Assembly (NCBI RefSeq): GCF_932526225.1
Contig: NC_064034.1
Coordinates: 20,088,927 to 20,152,926, forward strand
DNA from: Nematostella vectensis
Lineage: Eukaryota; Cnidaria; Anthozoa; Actiniaria; Edwardsiidae
Reading direction: 5' to 3'
DNA length: 64,000 nt
Shown: piece by piece, positions 20,801-29,280 of the stretch
Layout of the letters: each line of letters begins with the position of its first letter
Position numbering within the stretch: the first letter of the stretch is position 1
Notes under the pieces: model-generated
What the model saw: the letters and a program-made list of their open reading frames with translations, nothing else
What the model was told of the DNA's origin: nothing
Database searches by the model: none
Translations under genes and position numbers: made by a program

Positions 20801-21912
20801 CTGGACAAGAAGACATGTTTATACTCGCCCGCGATTCACCCCTAGGAATTAAAATATTGTTGCGTTGCCATGTCTCTAGGCAAATCTAGAACATTCCACT
20901 TTGCCAGCGGGAAAGTCCCTAAATACAATAGACATGTTTATACTTGCCCGCGGGGGGGTCCCCTTACTCGCTCCTAAAAATTAAAATTTCAAGAATGTCA
21001 CGCAACAGCCGTGACCATAAAATGAGACCCGCACACACCGCACGGATTCCACGAAATGAAGAAAGCATATAGTTCCAGTAATTTATTCATAAGCTGACAC
21101 CAAAATCTTGTATCATATAGTCTCACCTCAATGTGATACCATATAGTTTCACCAAAATCTTTGTCATATAGTTTCACCAGAATCCTGTATCATATATTTT
21201 CACCAAAATATTTTATCATATAGTTTCACCACAATATGATAACACATAGTTATCATTTCACCAAAATCTTTTATCATATAGTTTCACCAAAATGTGATAT
21301 CATATAGTTTCACCAAAATCTTTTATCATATAGTTTCACCAAAATGTGATACCATACAATCATACCAGAATATGACACCATACAATGGTGAGTAGTATAG
21401 ACTTGGCTTGGTTTGAGCACATTCCGTAGGAGTGCGCTGAAACCGCCAAGTCCTATACTACTGCTTGCGCCATTTGCTCACCAAATCTTTCCATGTCACA
21501 GTATACTCTCATCTTCTTCCGTTTGTTTTTTGTCTTTACCCAGTAATACCCGTTTTTCAGGCTTGGGTCACGTTTTAGCCAATCAGCGCAAGATTCTTCG
21601 AAGGGCGGCTGTTCATGGAAGTCGTTAGTGGCGTAAAGGAACCTGTGATTCCGGGTCACGTGCTCCGGGAATTCCTCCTTGCTTGCATTGTTCAGCTCAC
21701 ACATGTGGGTCGCCCGGTCGAAGTTGATGCTTTTGCAGTCAGCATGGTCAAGGCAAGCTGAAGTGCAACCTTCTACACCAATCCCTGGCCGCTTTTCCAT
21801 CACGTGACCTTTCAGGTAAGTCCCATATTCTGTCTGCATCCCTGGCCCGCATTGCTTCGCGGATGCTCCGTGGAGCAAAAGACAGGTGTTTAGGTAACAG
21901 TAAATAAGGCGC
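14870..21912 (-). CDS. PAN/apple plus fibrinogen-related secreted protein, copy A (partial, 5 exons)
   Basis: Five exons on the minus strand, each with GT-AG borders and consistent phases: 21482-21912, 15907-16074, 15550-15626, 15085-15137, 14870-14973. Exon 1 ends a hydrophobic signal-like stretch (YLNTCLLLHGASA), then a PAN/apple domain (CGPGMQTEYGTYLKGH, CTSACLDHADCKSINFD, MCELNNAS), then the start of a fibrinogen-related domain (YYWVKTKN, MRVYCDMERFG). Splicing to exon 2 gives the hallmark CDMERFGGGWTLV. Exon 3 encodes VFQVEVPLNSLSIDAV, exon 4 IPSGAQNFDSSCKG, exon 5 CPRIIVSFVYPYKWESNPC. The first exon with Met and the last exon were not found. Likely a secreted, disulphide-rich recognition or adhesion protein. 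Intron 1 holds the Polinton, making it 5.4 kb instead of about 0.2 kb. Exon-3 donor (GTTGGA) is weak. Confidence 0.8.
15290..15375 (+). repeat. 42-bp intronic tandem repeat, two units
   Basis: Two copies of a unit containing AATCCTGAAGAGAGCGCAAG followed by AGACTAAGCTGG, in the intron between exons 3 and 4 of copy A. Block C has about six copies (51765-52000). Confidence 0.85.
16283..16288 (+). other. Target-site duplication of the Polinton
   Basis: GCTTGC precedes the element and is repeated at 21463-21468. The unoccupied paralogue in block C has a single GCTTGC at about 52927-52932, followed by the same flank. Six bases is the usual Polinton/Maverick duplication. Confidence 0.9.
16289..16760 (+). 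repeat. Polinton left inverted repeat with 26/52-bp minisatellite
   Basis: The outer 90 bp are unique; inside, two 26-bp variants alternate (ACTATATGATAAAAG type and ACTATATGGTATCACA type), so the true period is 52 bp. The same repeats, more diverged and fewer, form the right inverted repeat. Confidence 0.9.
16710..16961 (-). CDS. Small Polinton protein of unknown function
   Basis: 83 codons, start ATG at 16961. The N-terminal 60 residues are basic and credible (MVKVSDYNKSALLRTLLART, then KELGKKYAKSRSI). The last 20 or so are encoded by the terminal repeat. It starts 12 bases after the stop of the frame at 16974-17219, in the same register, as in a compact viral-style cassette. No domain recognised. 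Confidence 0.45.
   Translation of the reverse strand: MDNMYEAKPPQPSQPRKAMVKVSDYNKSALLRTLLARTSNTTKELGKKYAKSRSIINKIAIGSGSLSDTKILYHIVSPQYDNI
16974..17219 (-). CDS. Polinton protein fragment, unknown, possibly capsid-related
   Basis: 81 codons: MIMPKHHLHTSTGVVFDN, then LSSVAYQLYVWESNHVIL and a polar C-terminus. Beta-rich and without a signal peptide. It lies just after the 17245-17778 frame on the same strand, separated by stop codons and in another register. The two may be parts of one structural protein or adjacent genes. No family recognised. Confidence 0.4.
   Translation of the reverse strand: MIMPKHHLHTSTGVVFDNPQTLSSVAYQLYVWESNHVILHINTETGANSTLFTSNVMCEELSGDVGYMYGSTKQETYIEII
17245..17898 (-). 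pseudogene. Polinton structural-type protein with in-frame stops
   Basis: An uninterrupted 177-codon stretch (17245-17778) is beta-strand rich (GNITFTVSHNSPSPQKIQV, FGNGGWREVIDFNISL) and could be a capsid or virion protein, but I recognise no family. The same frame continues upstream to about 17898 with protein-like sequence (PNGAQETIAISLPIGSTT), broken by one TGA, then TAG and TGA close together. The open part has no ATG at its first codon (it opens at GTG). The true start therefore seems to lie beyond the stops, and the gene is decayed. Confidence 0.5.
17913..18062 (-). CDS. Possible Polinton C-terminal coding fragment
   Basis: The last 50 or so codons of a minus-strand frame (PEQMNALRPGRRSYI, then LWFLNNQSLWSSTSS, ending SEGLYPKH). 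The upstream part of that frame overlaps the better plus-strand gene at 18063 and is probably a shadow, so only this piece may be real. Confidence 0.2.
   Translation of the reverse strand: MNALRPGRRSYITHNALWFLNNQSLWSSTSSNLKIIRGAYISEGLYPKH
18063..18617 (+). pseudogene. Polinton coiled-coil protein with one in-frame stop
   Basis: One reading frame of 184 codons, interrupted by TAA at 18312-18314. The first part, from MFGGLTFEGFKAEDS, becomes highly charged and probably coiled coil (KKAQEDVDKKQDKLIEKLQE). After the stop, the same frame stays open through MSQFGALDTKRLIKHD to a lysine-rich tail (SKKKP). The shared register and continuous charge pattern argue for one gene with a nonsense change, not two genes. 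It sits 150 bases upstream of the protease. Function unknown; a virion or DNA-binding role is possible. Confidence 0.55.
18771..19181 (+). CDS. PRO: Polinton adenain-like cysteine protease
   Basis: 136 codons. It shows the catalytic arrangement of adenovirus-type (C5) proteases: His40 in GTHWVAMC, Asp57 in ENFDSFG, Gln86, and Cys93 in SIMCRYYCIYY, with the seven-residue Gln-to-Cys spacing seen in adenain. In viruses and Polintons this enzyme processes virion precursors. Polinton versions are usually somewhat longer, so the N-terminus may be trimmed; the ATG at 18771 is the first in this frame after a stop. All key residues are present. It lies upstream of the DUF5679-like frame and the polymerase fragment on the same strand. 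Confidence 0.85.
   Translation: MRNVKSYVGTFSKDMLPREIKNNSSLIVNFQDYFDGDGTHWVAMCNKTDNECVENFDSFGLQPPVECVKYTRTSDKPIEYNSSQIQDVNSIMCRYYCIYYIQQRNIGRRPIDILLDFKLRPDEINETLIQTFASIV
19198..19526 (+). pseudogene. Zinc-ribbon (DUF5679-like) Polinton protein, frameshifted
   Basis: It begins MCKMYCLRQRKYTDT, then RNGRLRMVGECGECGAMKSKF. This C-x2-C, N-G-R, C-x2-C-G pattern resembles DUF5679 zinc ribbons found in large DNA viruses and Polintons. The ATG frame ends at 19416. A protein-like tail (FAKRAIRKAADRYVKQGID, ending GGSDW) continues in another frame to about 19525, so a frameshift at roughly 19340-19395 is likely. It starts 17 bases after the protease stop. Confidence 0.55.
19522..20220 (+). pseudogene. 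POLB: Protein-primed DNA polymerase B, C-terminal fragment
   Basis: 232 open codons with no ATG at the front (opens at GTG), starting within the thumb-proximal palm of a family-B polymerase: SYVSSKTFNKDLVAVHKIK, NRPAYVGMCILDLSK, then motif C LLFTDTDSLTYEI with Asp78 and Asp80. It continues to a normal-looking stop. The exonuclease domain, motif A and motif B, about 700-900 residues in Polintons, are absent. The frame begins where the zinc-ribbon frame ends (19505-19525), which marks the junction of the internal deletion. It cannot polymerise alone. Confidence 0.9.
20350..20688 (+). CDS. Small Polinton protein of unknown function
   Basis: 112 codons from ATG 20350 (MEIERLVRKSTVVTYND, VVVYYDDEERPYAAYGM, ending FKYEDHR). 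Acidic and beta-rich, with no transmembrane segment. An A/T-rich stretch (TTTAAAAATAATTTC) lies 25 bases upstream. Position between polB and the right terminal repeat suggests an accessory gene. No family recognised; uninterrupted, unlike its neighbours. Confidence 0.5.
   Translation: MEIERLVRKSTVVTYNDRGEEITLSVVVYYDDEERPYAAYGMQIYKDPKGEMHNNLGRFSVATDREEYKIGSGGSESATDYSFHKIGQDYKKSGVNKVRNEVVTTFKYEDHR
20811..20985 (+). repeat. Two direct copies of a ~45-bp segment in the Polinton
   Basis: AGACATGTTTATACTCGCCC at about 20811 and AGACATGTTTATACTTGCCC at about 20931, each followed by a CCC-rich stretch and TAAAATT. A small direct repeat, 120 bp apart, inside the right inverted repeat. No coding. Confidence 0.7.
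21096..21462 (-). repeat. Polinton right inverted repeat
   Basis: Reverse complement of the left repeat: outer CCGCCAAGTCCTATACT, inner 26-bp units. It is about 100 bp shorter than the left arm, so the number of minisatellite units differs between the arms. Confidence 0.9.
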
Positions 21913-22015
21913 CTTAAAGAAAATTGAGAAGAAAGTGAAAAAATGCACCCAAAAGAACGTTTTTTAAACCTAATAACTATCTGTTTTTGGTCCTGTGCAC
22001 TGATTGTCCTATCCT

Positions 22016-22160
22016 TATATATATTTAACAATTTATTGAATCACTGGGTTGTATTTTTTCGACGTTTTGGCAATGCTGCCTTCATCAGGATTCTTAGCAG
22101 CCTTGCCGAAACGTCGAAAAAGTACAACCTAATTATTCCAGAAAATGTTAAATATATATA
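22016..22160. mobile_element. Foldback element with TTTCGACGTTT arms
   Basis: Near-palindrome: TATATATTTAACA at the left pairs with TGTTAAATATATATA at the right; the inner arms pair TTTTTTCGACGTTTTGGCAA with TTGCCGAAACGTCGAAAAA. On the minus strand, CTGATGAAGGCAGCATTGCC followed by AAAAC resembles a degenerate hammerhead-ribozyme core, of the sort reported in Penelope-like retroelements. Block C has the GGAT microsatellite and LINE at this point. It is an insertion specific to A. Confidence 0.5.
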
Positions 22161-23240
22161 GAATAACTATCTAGTGTATCTAAACGCTGGTCACAAAAGC
22201 GTGTAAAAAAGGAAACGGCCTTTATAGCTAAAAAACATGCCATAACGGTTAAGTAGCTTATAACTATTTTGAGGTGAATCAAAACTTTGTTCACCATTTA
22301 AAAAGCTCTTGCGAATTTAGCTCGTCAAAAAGAAAATTAAACCAGAAAACTGGACTCGCTCTCACATTCTATTCTATTACAAAAATATAAAGCTCCGAGA
22401 TAAGAAGTTTTGCACTTACTGATAGATGTACCTTGTGTTATTTCTCATCAGGAGTTTTTGAGCCTGTCAACTGTCTTTGAGTTACAAAGTTTGGCAAACC
22501 TTCTTTCGAATCACAAAGTTTGGCTTTCTTCCACAGTGTTACTCATGCGATTCTAGAACTCTATTTGTCATCAGTCTTGCGTCATGAGAGATTGGGTGGT
22601 ACATTAATAAAAAATGAACAAATTACAGACTAACATAAAACATTTCCGCCTTTTTTGTATGCCACTGATATATTATATTACATGGACTTGATTGCGAGGT
22701 CGAGTCATGGTATTGTGAAGCTTTTGTCTAAAAAAGGCAGGTACCAAACGATTTTCTTCGATCTGCTGTCGCTTCCACAGCAATATCCTCACAACAATAG
22801 AGAACCCAATTATTATGTTTTCAACGAAGTAAGCAGAAGTGAGACAAATGATAGCTTTTCAACTTCGCCACATGGTGGATGATAACTGCTGTGCAGAAAA
22901 TATTGGTATAGTATATTCAAAAAGGTTATCACTGTGTGTGAAAGAATATTGCGCCCTTCCTAATTAAATAAAATTGCAAAATGGAATATTTTAATATTTT
23001 GACTTTGTCAAATATCAAGGCTAAGGAATTTTGAAAGGGGGACCAGGGCCAACTTGGAAATAAAAGATTGGAAAATCGAAAAAAAAAGATCTATGTATTT
23101 TTGTTGTAAATATTGTTCCAAAATATAAGAATAAAATCTGCGAATATCATGATTTACGTTGTCGAGTTTTGCATATGGATGGTCATTCCAAAGATGTTCT
23201 CGGATTTTTGGAATCTAAATGATAGAATTCATGGGATTTT
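22161..23240. other. AT-rich intergenic DNA
   Basis: 22340-22650 matches 54815-55080 and is the right edge of the A/C duplication. Beyond 22650 the sequence is unrelated to block C. No gene recognised. Confidence 0.4.
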
Positions 23241-23243
23241 TTT

Positions 23244-23605
23244 AAGGCAGTGGCTATTAAACCCGACAGTCGGGAAAGGTCTTCAATGGACTAAATGCCC
23301 GACAGTTTTAAAAATAAATTCAATTAACCCAGTAAATTGTCAGTTTAAAGTACTCTAAATTTGTCGAGAAAGGACAAACAAATTGAATTGATCTTTTTGT
23401 TGTCGGTATTGAATGTTTTCCGTCGTCTATGTACACCATAACATCTTAATTTTAGTGAACATTTGGGGATTTTCTACGGCATTCTGCAAAATGTCGGCAG
23501 TTCTCGATTTACAAAAAATATCAGGTAAATTGTCAACCTAGTGGAGTTCAAAGTATTGTATATTTGTTGGGAAAGGGCAAGCGAATCTGAATTGTTCGTG
23601 TAACA
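23244..23605. mobile_element. CCCGACAGTCGGG-family MITE pieces
   Basis: Starts CAGTGGCTATTAAACCCGAC and carries GGACTAAATGCCCGACAG and GTGTACACCATAA-like internal sequence, matching the complete copy at 24832-25077. A second partial copy (23520-23605, AGTTCAAAGTATTGTATATT) follows and is interrupted by the next element. Confidence 0.65.
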
Positions 23606-24781
23606 CTCCGCCATTCAATATTTTGGTATTTTTTGAGTAAAAAAAATTGAAGATTTAAACGTGATTTTCATTTTAAACTTTCCTTATAGAAATCAAAAAT
23701 CAAATTCAGCCCCCCTTTTTTTAATTTTTGATTTCTTATTTTGCGTTTCAAAATCGGAAATCAAATAACAAATCTATTACATGTAACACTCCGCAATACA
23801 ATATTTTGATGTTTTCCTAAAGGGAACTTAAAATTTTTATTTTAGAAGAATTTCAAAGCTTTGCAAATCTTATTTTTTCTTTTGCCTCGAAATATAAATA
23901 ATAAGTATCATTATTTAATTTTTGTCCTGGAAATTAATCGCAATCGAAATAAACCTATTTCAATATTTGTTAAACATTTGTGTTTTATTTTCATCACATT
24001 TACTCGTATGATGGGCATCCGTCAAAGATTGTACATTAGAAGGGAGGGGAGGGACTATTACTAATTTTTAATATTTATCAGGGCGGGAGACAAGGCAGGT
24101 CTCTGACAATATTTAGTTATTTGTAGGGGTTCCCAAAACATTTCTCGTTTTAGTACTAAACTTATGCTTATGCTAAACCTCTCCCTGTAAAAGCATACAA
24201 AGTTGTATTAACATATTATTAAACAGTTGTCGATTTACTTCTTTTATACATGATTCCTCAAAGTCTCCTCGTCGATATCACGACTCGAAGGCCTGCCATA
24301 AGCATATGTTCCTTTGAGAACAAAATCATTGTAAGCTCCTCTCTGAGCATCCAAGCTGCACGCCATAATTTGTAACCAAAGCATCCCTAACCTAAGATAA
24401 CGTGTGAATGTTTTGCTCGACAAGGTATCTTATGTATTCTTCATAGTTTAACAAAGCCATAACCCACGTGGCGGCTACACAAGCACCGGGTTATGTCTAA
24501 CCCCCCCCTCCCCTACATTTTAGGGCCAGCCCCTCCCCCCTCCCTCCAAAGCCTACACGCGTTAGATTGGAACCGAATGAGAAGAGAAGGAGAATGAAAA
24601 TTCGAATAATGAAATCTATTAAAATACTTTAAAACACAAAGAAAACAAAAATAAAAAAGACGTCTGAAAGCTGGTTTTTAATTTCTTACGGAACTTTTAA
24701 ATGAAAAAATCACAATTTCTCTTTTTATAACCTTTTTATTCTAAAAAGCGTCAAAATATTGAATGGCGGAGTGTTACACAG
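23606..24781. mobile_element. TIR element with TGTAACACTCCGCCATTC ends
   Basis: The left end reads TGTAACACTCCGCCATTCAA; the inverted match TTGAATGGCGGAGTGTTACA ends near 24778. About 1.17 kb, AT-rich, no transposase. A degenerate second copy of the end sits at 23780 and a trace at about 56880, so the family is dispersed here. It interrupts the CCCGACAG-type MITE. Confidence 0.65.
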
Positions 24782-24831
24782 GTACTTCTTATGTAATTTT
24801 CAATTGTAAAACGCAGTGGCTATATGCCCGA

Positions 24832-25077
24832 CAGTCGGGACAGGTCTTGGATGGACTAAATGCCCGACAGTTTTCAATTTATTTAAAATTATGGTGTACA
24901 CAGACAACGGAAATCATTCAATATCGACAATAAAGCTCAATTCAGATTCCCTTGTCCTTTCTCAACAAATATAGAATACTTTGAACTCACTAGGAAAAAA
25001 AATTACTGGGTTATTTTGAATAAATTGAAAACTGTCGGGCATTTAGTCCATCCAAGACCTGTCCCGACTGGCTGGAG
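24832..25077. mobile_element. Complete CCCGACAGTCGGG MITE
   Basis: About 246 bp with ~55-bp terminal inverted repeats containing CGGGACAGGTCTTGGATGGA and CTAAATGCCCGACAGTTTTC. No coding. Confidence 0.8.
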
Positions 25078-27049
25078 GGTCTAATTTTATTTGAGGTTTT
25101 TTCTCTCTAATACCCCAATAGTACGAGCTTTGAGTTTTATTTTCAAGCTTGAGTGACCTGTGTTTTCTCAAATAACCATGGCAACAGCTCATCCGCCATC
25201 TTGGATTGCTTGACTTATCGGCAGATAGCGATTTATCGGGTCCTCCCGACCTCTGCTAACTTTATCTGCTACTTTATCAGAGGATAACTTTGTCGGCTGT
25301 TCCAGGAACCCAATTTATCTACGGTTAGATTTATCTGGGGATAAAGTGCATATTTATCTACCGATAACTGCTAACTAAGCTTTCAGGAACCGGACCCTGG
25401 AGATTTGCTGCAAAACCTGGGGATTCCTATCCGAGAGAGTTGACAGGTCTGGTTTTGGCCGGGCTGTTGATTTGGATCTCATCAAGAGAACCTGTGACTT
25501 CAGGGTACCGCTCAAATTGCTGAAAATTGCTGAAAACGAAATTGCTTCAAGTTAAAATTCAACGAAGGGAGATATTACATTTTGATGGTCTGTACTATGC
25601 CAAATATTCAACTCGAAGCAGATTGTAATATTTAAGAAGAAGAATACATGGTTCAATAGATTATTTATTACTCGACTTGACGCGGCATATAGCCGTAGCA
25701 GAAGGGGCACTGCCCCCCCCCCAGAAAAAAATCAATACAGTCAACCATCCTCTTTATGACGAGATGATGATCAAATGCGCTTCAAGAAAAAAAGAAAGTA
25801 AAAGATTAGAAGCTTATACATAAAACGTTTGATAGAGAGCTGTGTAAGGCAATAAGGTGCTCCTCCCCTAATATTTCTGGATACTATTCCCGTTCCGTAT
25901 ACATCAACTACCGGTAGAACGTTGGATCTGACTTCACGAGCAGGTAACTCTAGGTATCATCTGCTAGGTATATTGAAACTATGGTATAGCCAGGTTCGGT
26001 ATTAAGAAAGCAAGTGCAAAAATGATTAGAATGCTGTCAATCATTTTTATCACGCGTGATGTATGCAATGACATTTACGAGCTTGTGTGGATTTGATGTC
26101 ATTCACGGGCACATCTTCGGAGAACAGTTCTAGGTCGGTCGTCTGACGACACCGTGCATTTTTGTGAAAAAAGTCGTTTTCGAGAGAAGTTGGTCGTGAG
26201 CGAGTCGAATCGCTCCGTGTGCTCCCTTATATTATGTTGAGTGAGGAAAGGGTGACCGAATTTTACGAAACTTCACAGAGGTAGTTTAAATGATCACTTC
26301 TAACCGCTTCTGTGTTTTTTTTAAGAATTTCTCACAAAACCCAAAAACCGCAAACTGTGAGCTTGGGCTCCCTGTGCTCAGACGGGAGGCTATTTTAGAT
26401 GCGCGCTCACGGACCTGCCAGTCAGCTAAGTGAGCTACAGTGACGTTAGGCTGCACGCGCGATTTGCAGTTAGGAAGATGTGGGGAAGTTGTTAGCTCTA
26501 CTTATTAGTAACTGTGGGGAGTTCATTCTTTGCCTTCGAAATTATTTTCGCCTGAGGTGGTTCTTTCAGGCCACAACACTCTTGATAGCTAAGGACTGTA
26601 TTTCAAATAAGATTTTAGTCCGATCGGGGAAGAAAGGGGTTGGGGAGTAAGGCATGGATATATTGGACTCCCTCTAGAATATTAACAACGCAGCATCAGA
26701 GATTTTGATTCTATTTATTAAGATTAAACATACTCAGCTAAAGCATTCATACGTGTCTTTTTGTGCAAATGACAACCGCTTGTGTTATTTCGAAACTAGT
26801 ATTAAGATCCTCTCATTTACAATCTCCTGGGCGCATGAGAGCGTGAATCGAATGCGACATATCAAAGTCTCTGTGAGCCAACTCGTGAATGCAAATTTAT
26901 TTTTCTAGTTATTTTTTGTGTGCATAAAAGCTATACAGGTTACTGAACAAAGCATGAACACATCAAAGATGCAGACATCTTAAAAATGCTGACATCTGTC
27001 CTGATACCCTTTTTCTTTTCAACGTCATGACACACCAAGGACAGTATAA
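25078..27049. other. Intergenic DNA, nothing firm
   Basis: 25200-25380 has several TTTATC/GATAA motifs in both orientations, possibly a decayed MITE. The rest has no recognised gene or RNA. Confidence 0.3.
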
Positions 27050-27200
27050 TTAATTAATATTATCATAAAAAATTAAAATAGAATAAAATAAAATAAATAA
27101 AACAGAAAAAAGATATCAATAATAATCGAACCCGGGTCGCTGCAGTCGGAGTCAAGTGTCCGCACCGCTAAACTAACGTGCCATTGCTATATATATTTGC
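27050..27200 (-). mobile_element. tRNA-derived SINE or tRNA pseudogene
   Basis: On the minus strand a tRNA-like head is visible: an A-box-like TTAGTTTAGCGG, then GACACTTGACTCC, and a B-box-like GGGTTCGATTATT about 35 bases on. It is followed by an A/T-rich tail with TTTTA-type repeats (27060-27110). The acceptor stem does not pair and the anticodon arm is irregular, so a functional tRNA is unlikely. Confidence 0.5.
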
Positions 27201-29037
27201 TTATACCAAAATTAAGAAATAAAACGCATATCCCGTGTCTGTGTTGGTTTTTACAGACACGCGGGGGATGCTGGGAGAATTGATAAAAAAACTTGAAAGT
27301 CACGAGCCGGAGGCGTTTTATTGCTTATATAAAATAACTAAGAAATAACTATCACAATCAAGAGATGCGTAGAATTCTTATCAAAATCTAATTCTCCTTA
27401 AATAGTAAGACTTGTGACCTAAGCGTTGAGTTTGTCACATTTGAGAAAGAGCGGCTAGAAGAAGCCGATAATTTCAGAAACTTTTCAAAACATTTGGAAA
27501 GCTAAAAGACCAGATTAAACGCCAACGGTCACTCCATCCTCAAAAGATATGACAAGGAGTGCTTGCTCAGAGCTTTCTAGGCTTGAAAAGACTAGGCTAG
27601 AAAAGCAAGTGAACTGAAGCGACTTTACATTGACAACTTTCATTTGGCGGACATCGTGGACGAATCGCTATGAAAACTTTGTAGTGCTTTGTCTTATTCT
27701 CCGTCCAACATTTCAGGTAAAATTTTCTGGATCCCACTTTCAATTCTCCATTCTATAAATAATGCAGGTTCATTGTAAAGCAATTCTTGAGATTTAAAAA
27801 GTGTAAAGTTCATTCCCAGAAATAAGAGACAACATGGCCGCCACGCATGCGTAATAACGTACATACAATGTCAAAATGGCTGCCATTTATTATAAGGAAA
27901 TGTGGGGAGACATCACAATTTATCAAATTTTCTCGTTTCAGAGATTTTGGGCTCACGATGCAGGACTCGAAAAAAAAACCCTTGCCATTCGAGTGATACA
28001 CTTTCCGTTCAAACGATGCCAGAGAAAGCCCTATACTTGTTCCTTGGACATTGCACTTTTGTTCGCTTGAGAGCATACAATCCTCCATACATTCTCTGTA
28101 ACTTCATTGAAATCGGGCATAAAAGTAGTTGTTTTAAAGGTAGAACTGTTCGCCGCATCACAGGTGCAGGACTCGAAATTGGTAAATCGACTATCCTTCC
28201 ATCAAATTCCAATCTTTTTCCCGAAGAAATAACATTTGATGTATTTATGCCTAGTTCAGGAACCATTATTGTTGTCTTTAAGATACAGACTGAAGCAAGG
28301 AAAACGGTGCGCTCCGCAAGAACAACTTCTCTCAGTTCGTCCGTTCTCCATTTTGTTTTTAAACGGCCCCACGGCTTTCTGGGATAGACACAGGGGAACC
28401 ATAATGACCTTCTAAAAAATTTATTTTTTAAATTTGCGCATATGATGTTTTCCAACCTCAGCAAGACTGCCGCACTTCCATTATCATTGGACGTATCAAA
28501 TCAGAGATGCCCCTTGCACGTTTAAATACCGCTAATACTACTTTTATTTGGAATTTTAGTCAACCTGACTAAAAACTTCTAGTGTAACAACAAAAGGGAA
28601 GCCCCTGTGCTGGCCGGAATCTCGTTTTTATTTGTGATACCGCTGTTATTTCTCGCGGGCCTAGCAAAATGTGAGCCCAGAGAAACCGCTGGCTAATGTC
28701 CCTTATTTCTGGGAATGTAATATATAGATTTAGGCACTGTCTAAAAGCGGAGCCAGCATTTAACACCTTTTTTAGTTGACTGATAGGGGTAGTTTGAGGG
28801 GGATCTAGGTGTCTTTAGAATGTTTATTTCTAAATGGGATTTAGAATTAAAAAAATCACTGCCATGTAATTGCTGGGAGTCCACAAGGCCGACCAGCACA
28901 CTAATCTTTTGATCCCTGGCTTTGGGTCAGCGGTGTGTCACTTTGCGCATTGTCACGGAAGTGTCCATGGATGGATGGCTCTGTAGATCAGACTCGTTTT
29001 CGTGTAACTACCTAAAAGGACGTTTGGGATTCCAAAA
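27201..29037. other. Intergenic DNA with ambiguous open frames
   Basis: 27233-27268 forms a hairpin (CGTGTCTGT pairing with ACAGACACG). Around 27900-28465 both strands are open for about 150 codons, but neither translation shows a domain or a credible start context, so I do not call a gene. Confidence 0.3.
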
Positions 29038-29255
29038 ATGCTGTGCAAGTTGACTGCTATGACAGTATGACTATACTGTCTATGGATATCTTGGAATTAT
29101 TAGAAATGAACAATAACATGTATGCTGTGCAAATTGACTGTTATGACTATACTGTCTATGGATATCTTGGAATTATTACAAATGAACAATAGCAAGTATG
29201 CTGTGCAAATTGACTGCTATGACTATACTGTCTATGGATATCTTGGAATTATTAG
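29038..29255 (+). repeat. Three tandem ~76-84 bp units
   Basis: Each unit has TGCTGTGCAAATTGACTG, then ACTATACTGTCTATGGATAT, then CTTGGAATTATTA. The first unit is longest. Confidence 0.9.
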
Positions 29256-29280
29256 AATACACCAAAAACTAAAATTCGAC

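Larger units (their letters stand above)
16289..21462 (+). mobile_element. Internally deleted Polinton/Maverick
   Basis: A 5,174-bp element with long inverted repeats (left 16289-16760, right 21096-21462), outer sequence AGTATAGGACTTGGCGG, and a 6-bp GCTTGC duplication. Polintons are virus-like DNA transposons of about 15-20 kb. This one keeps an adenain-like protease, the C-terminal third of a protein-primed DNA polymerase B and several small frames, but has lost integrase, packaging ATPase, recognisable major capsid and most of the polymerase. It occupies intron 1 of the PAN/fibrinogen gene copy A. Confidence 0.9.
828..22650 (+). repeat. Segmental duplication, block A
   Basis: This block is colinear with 36449-55080 (block C) and its first part with 30911-32935 (block B). 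Anchors in order are: the segment ending in the 29-bp minisatellite, the 2053-3160 segment (matches 44246-45358), the 21-bp minisatellite, the 8822-9870 segment (matches 49266-50290), the PAN/fibrinogen exons, and the segment ending at TTTCCGCC near 22650 (matches about 55075). A lacks about 1.65 kb present in B and C (30990-32610) and contains three large insertions absent from C. Boundaries are judged by eye, within tens of bases. Confidence 0.85.

Noticed and set aside
21453-22031. Extension of PAN exon 1 upstream to 22031
   Set aside because: It opens at TTG with no Met and passes a strong polypyrimidine-AG acceptor (TTTTCTTTAAG) at 21913; the exon is better started at 21912, which also preserves phase and equals the exon length in copy C.
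26370-26460. tRNA-like sequence
   Set aside because: An A-box resemblance on the minus strand but no B-box or cloverleaf.
27902-28464. Two opposing ~150-codon frames
   Set aside because: Both strands open over the same DNA, no recognised domain, no repeats or splice signals to choose one.
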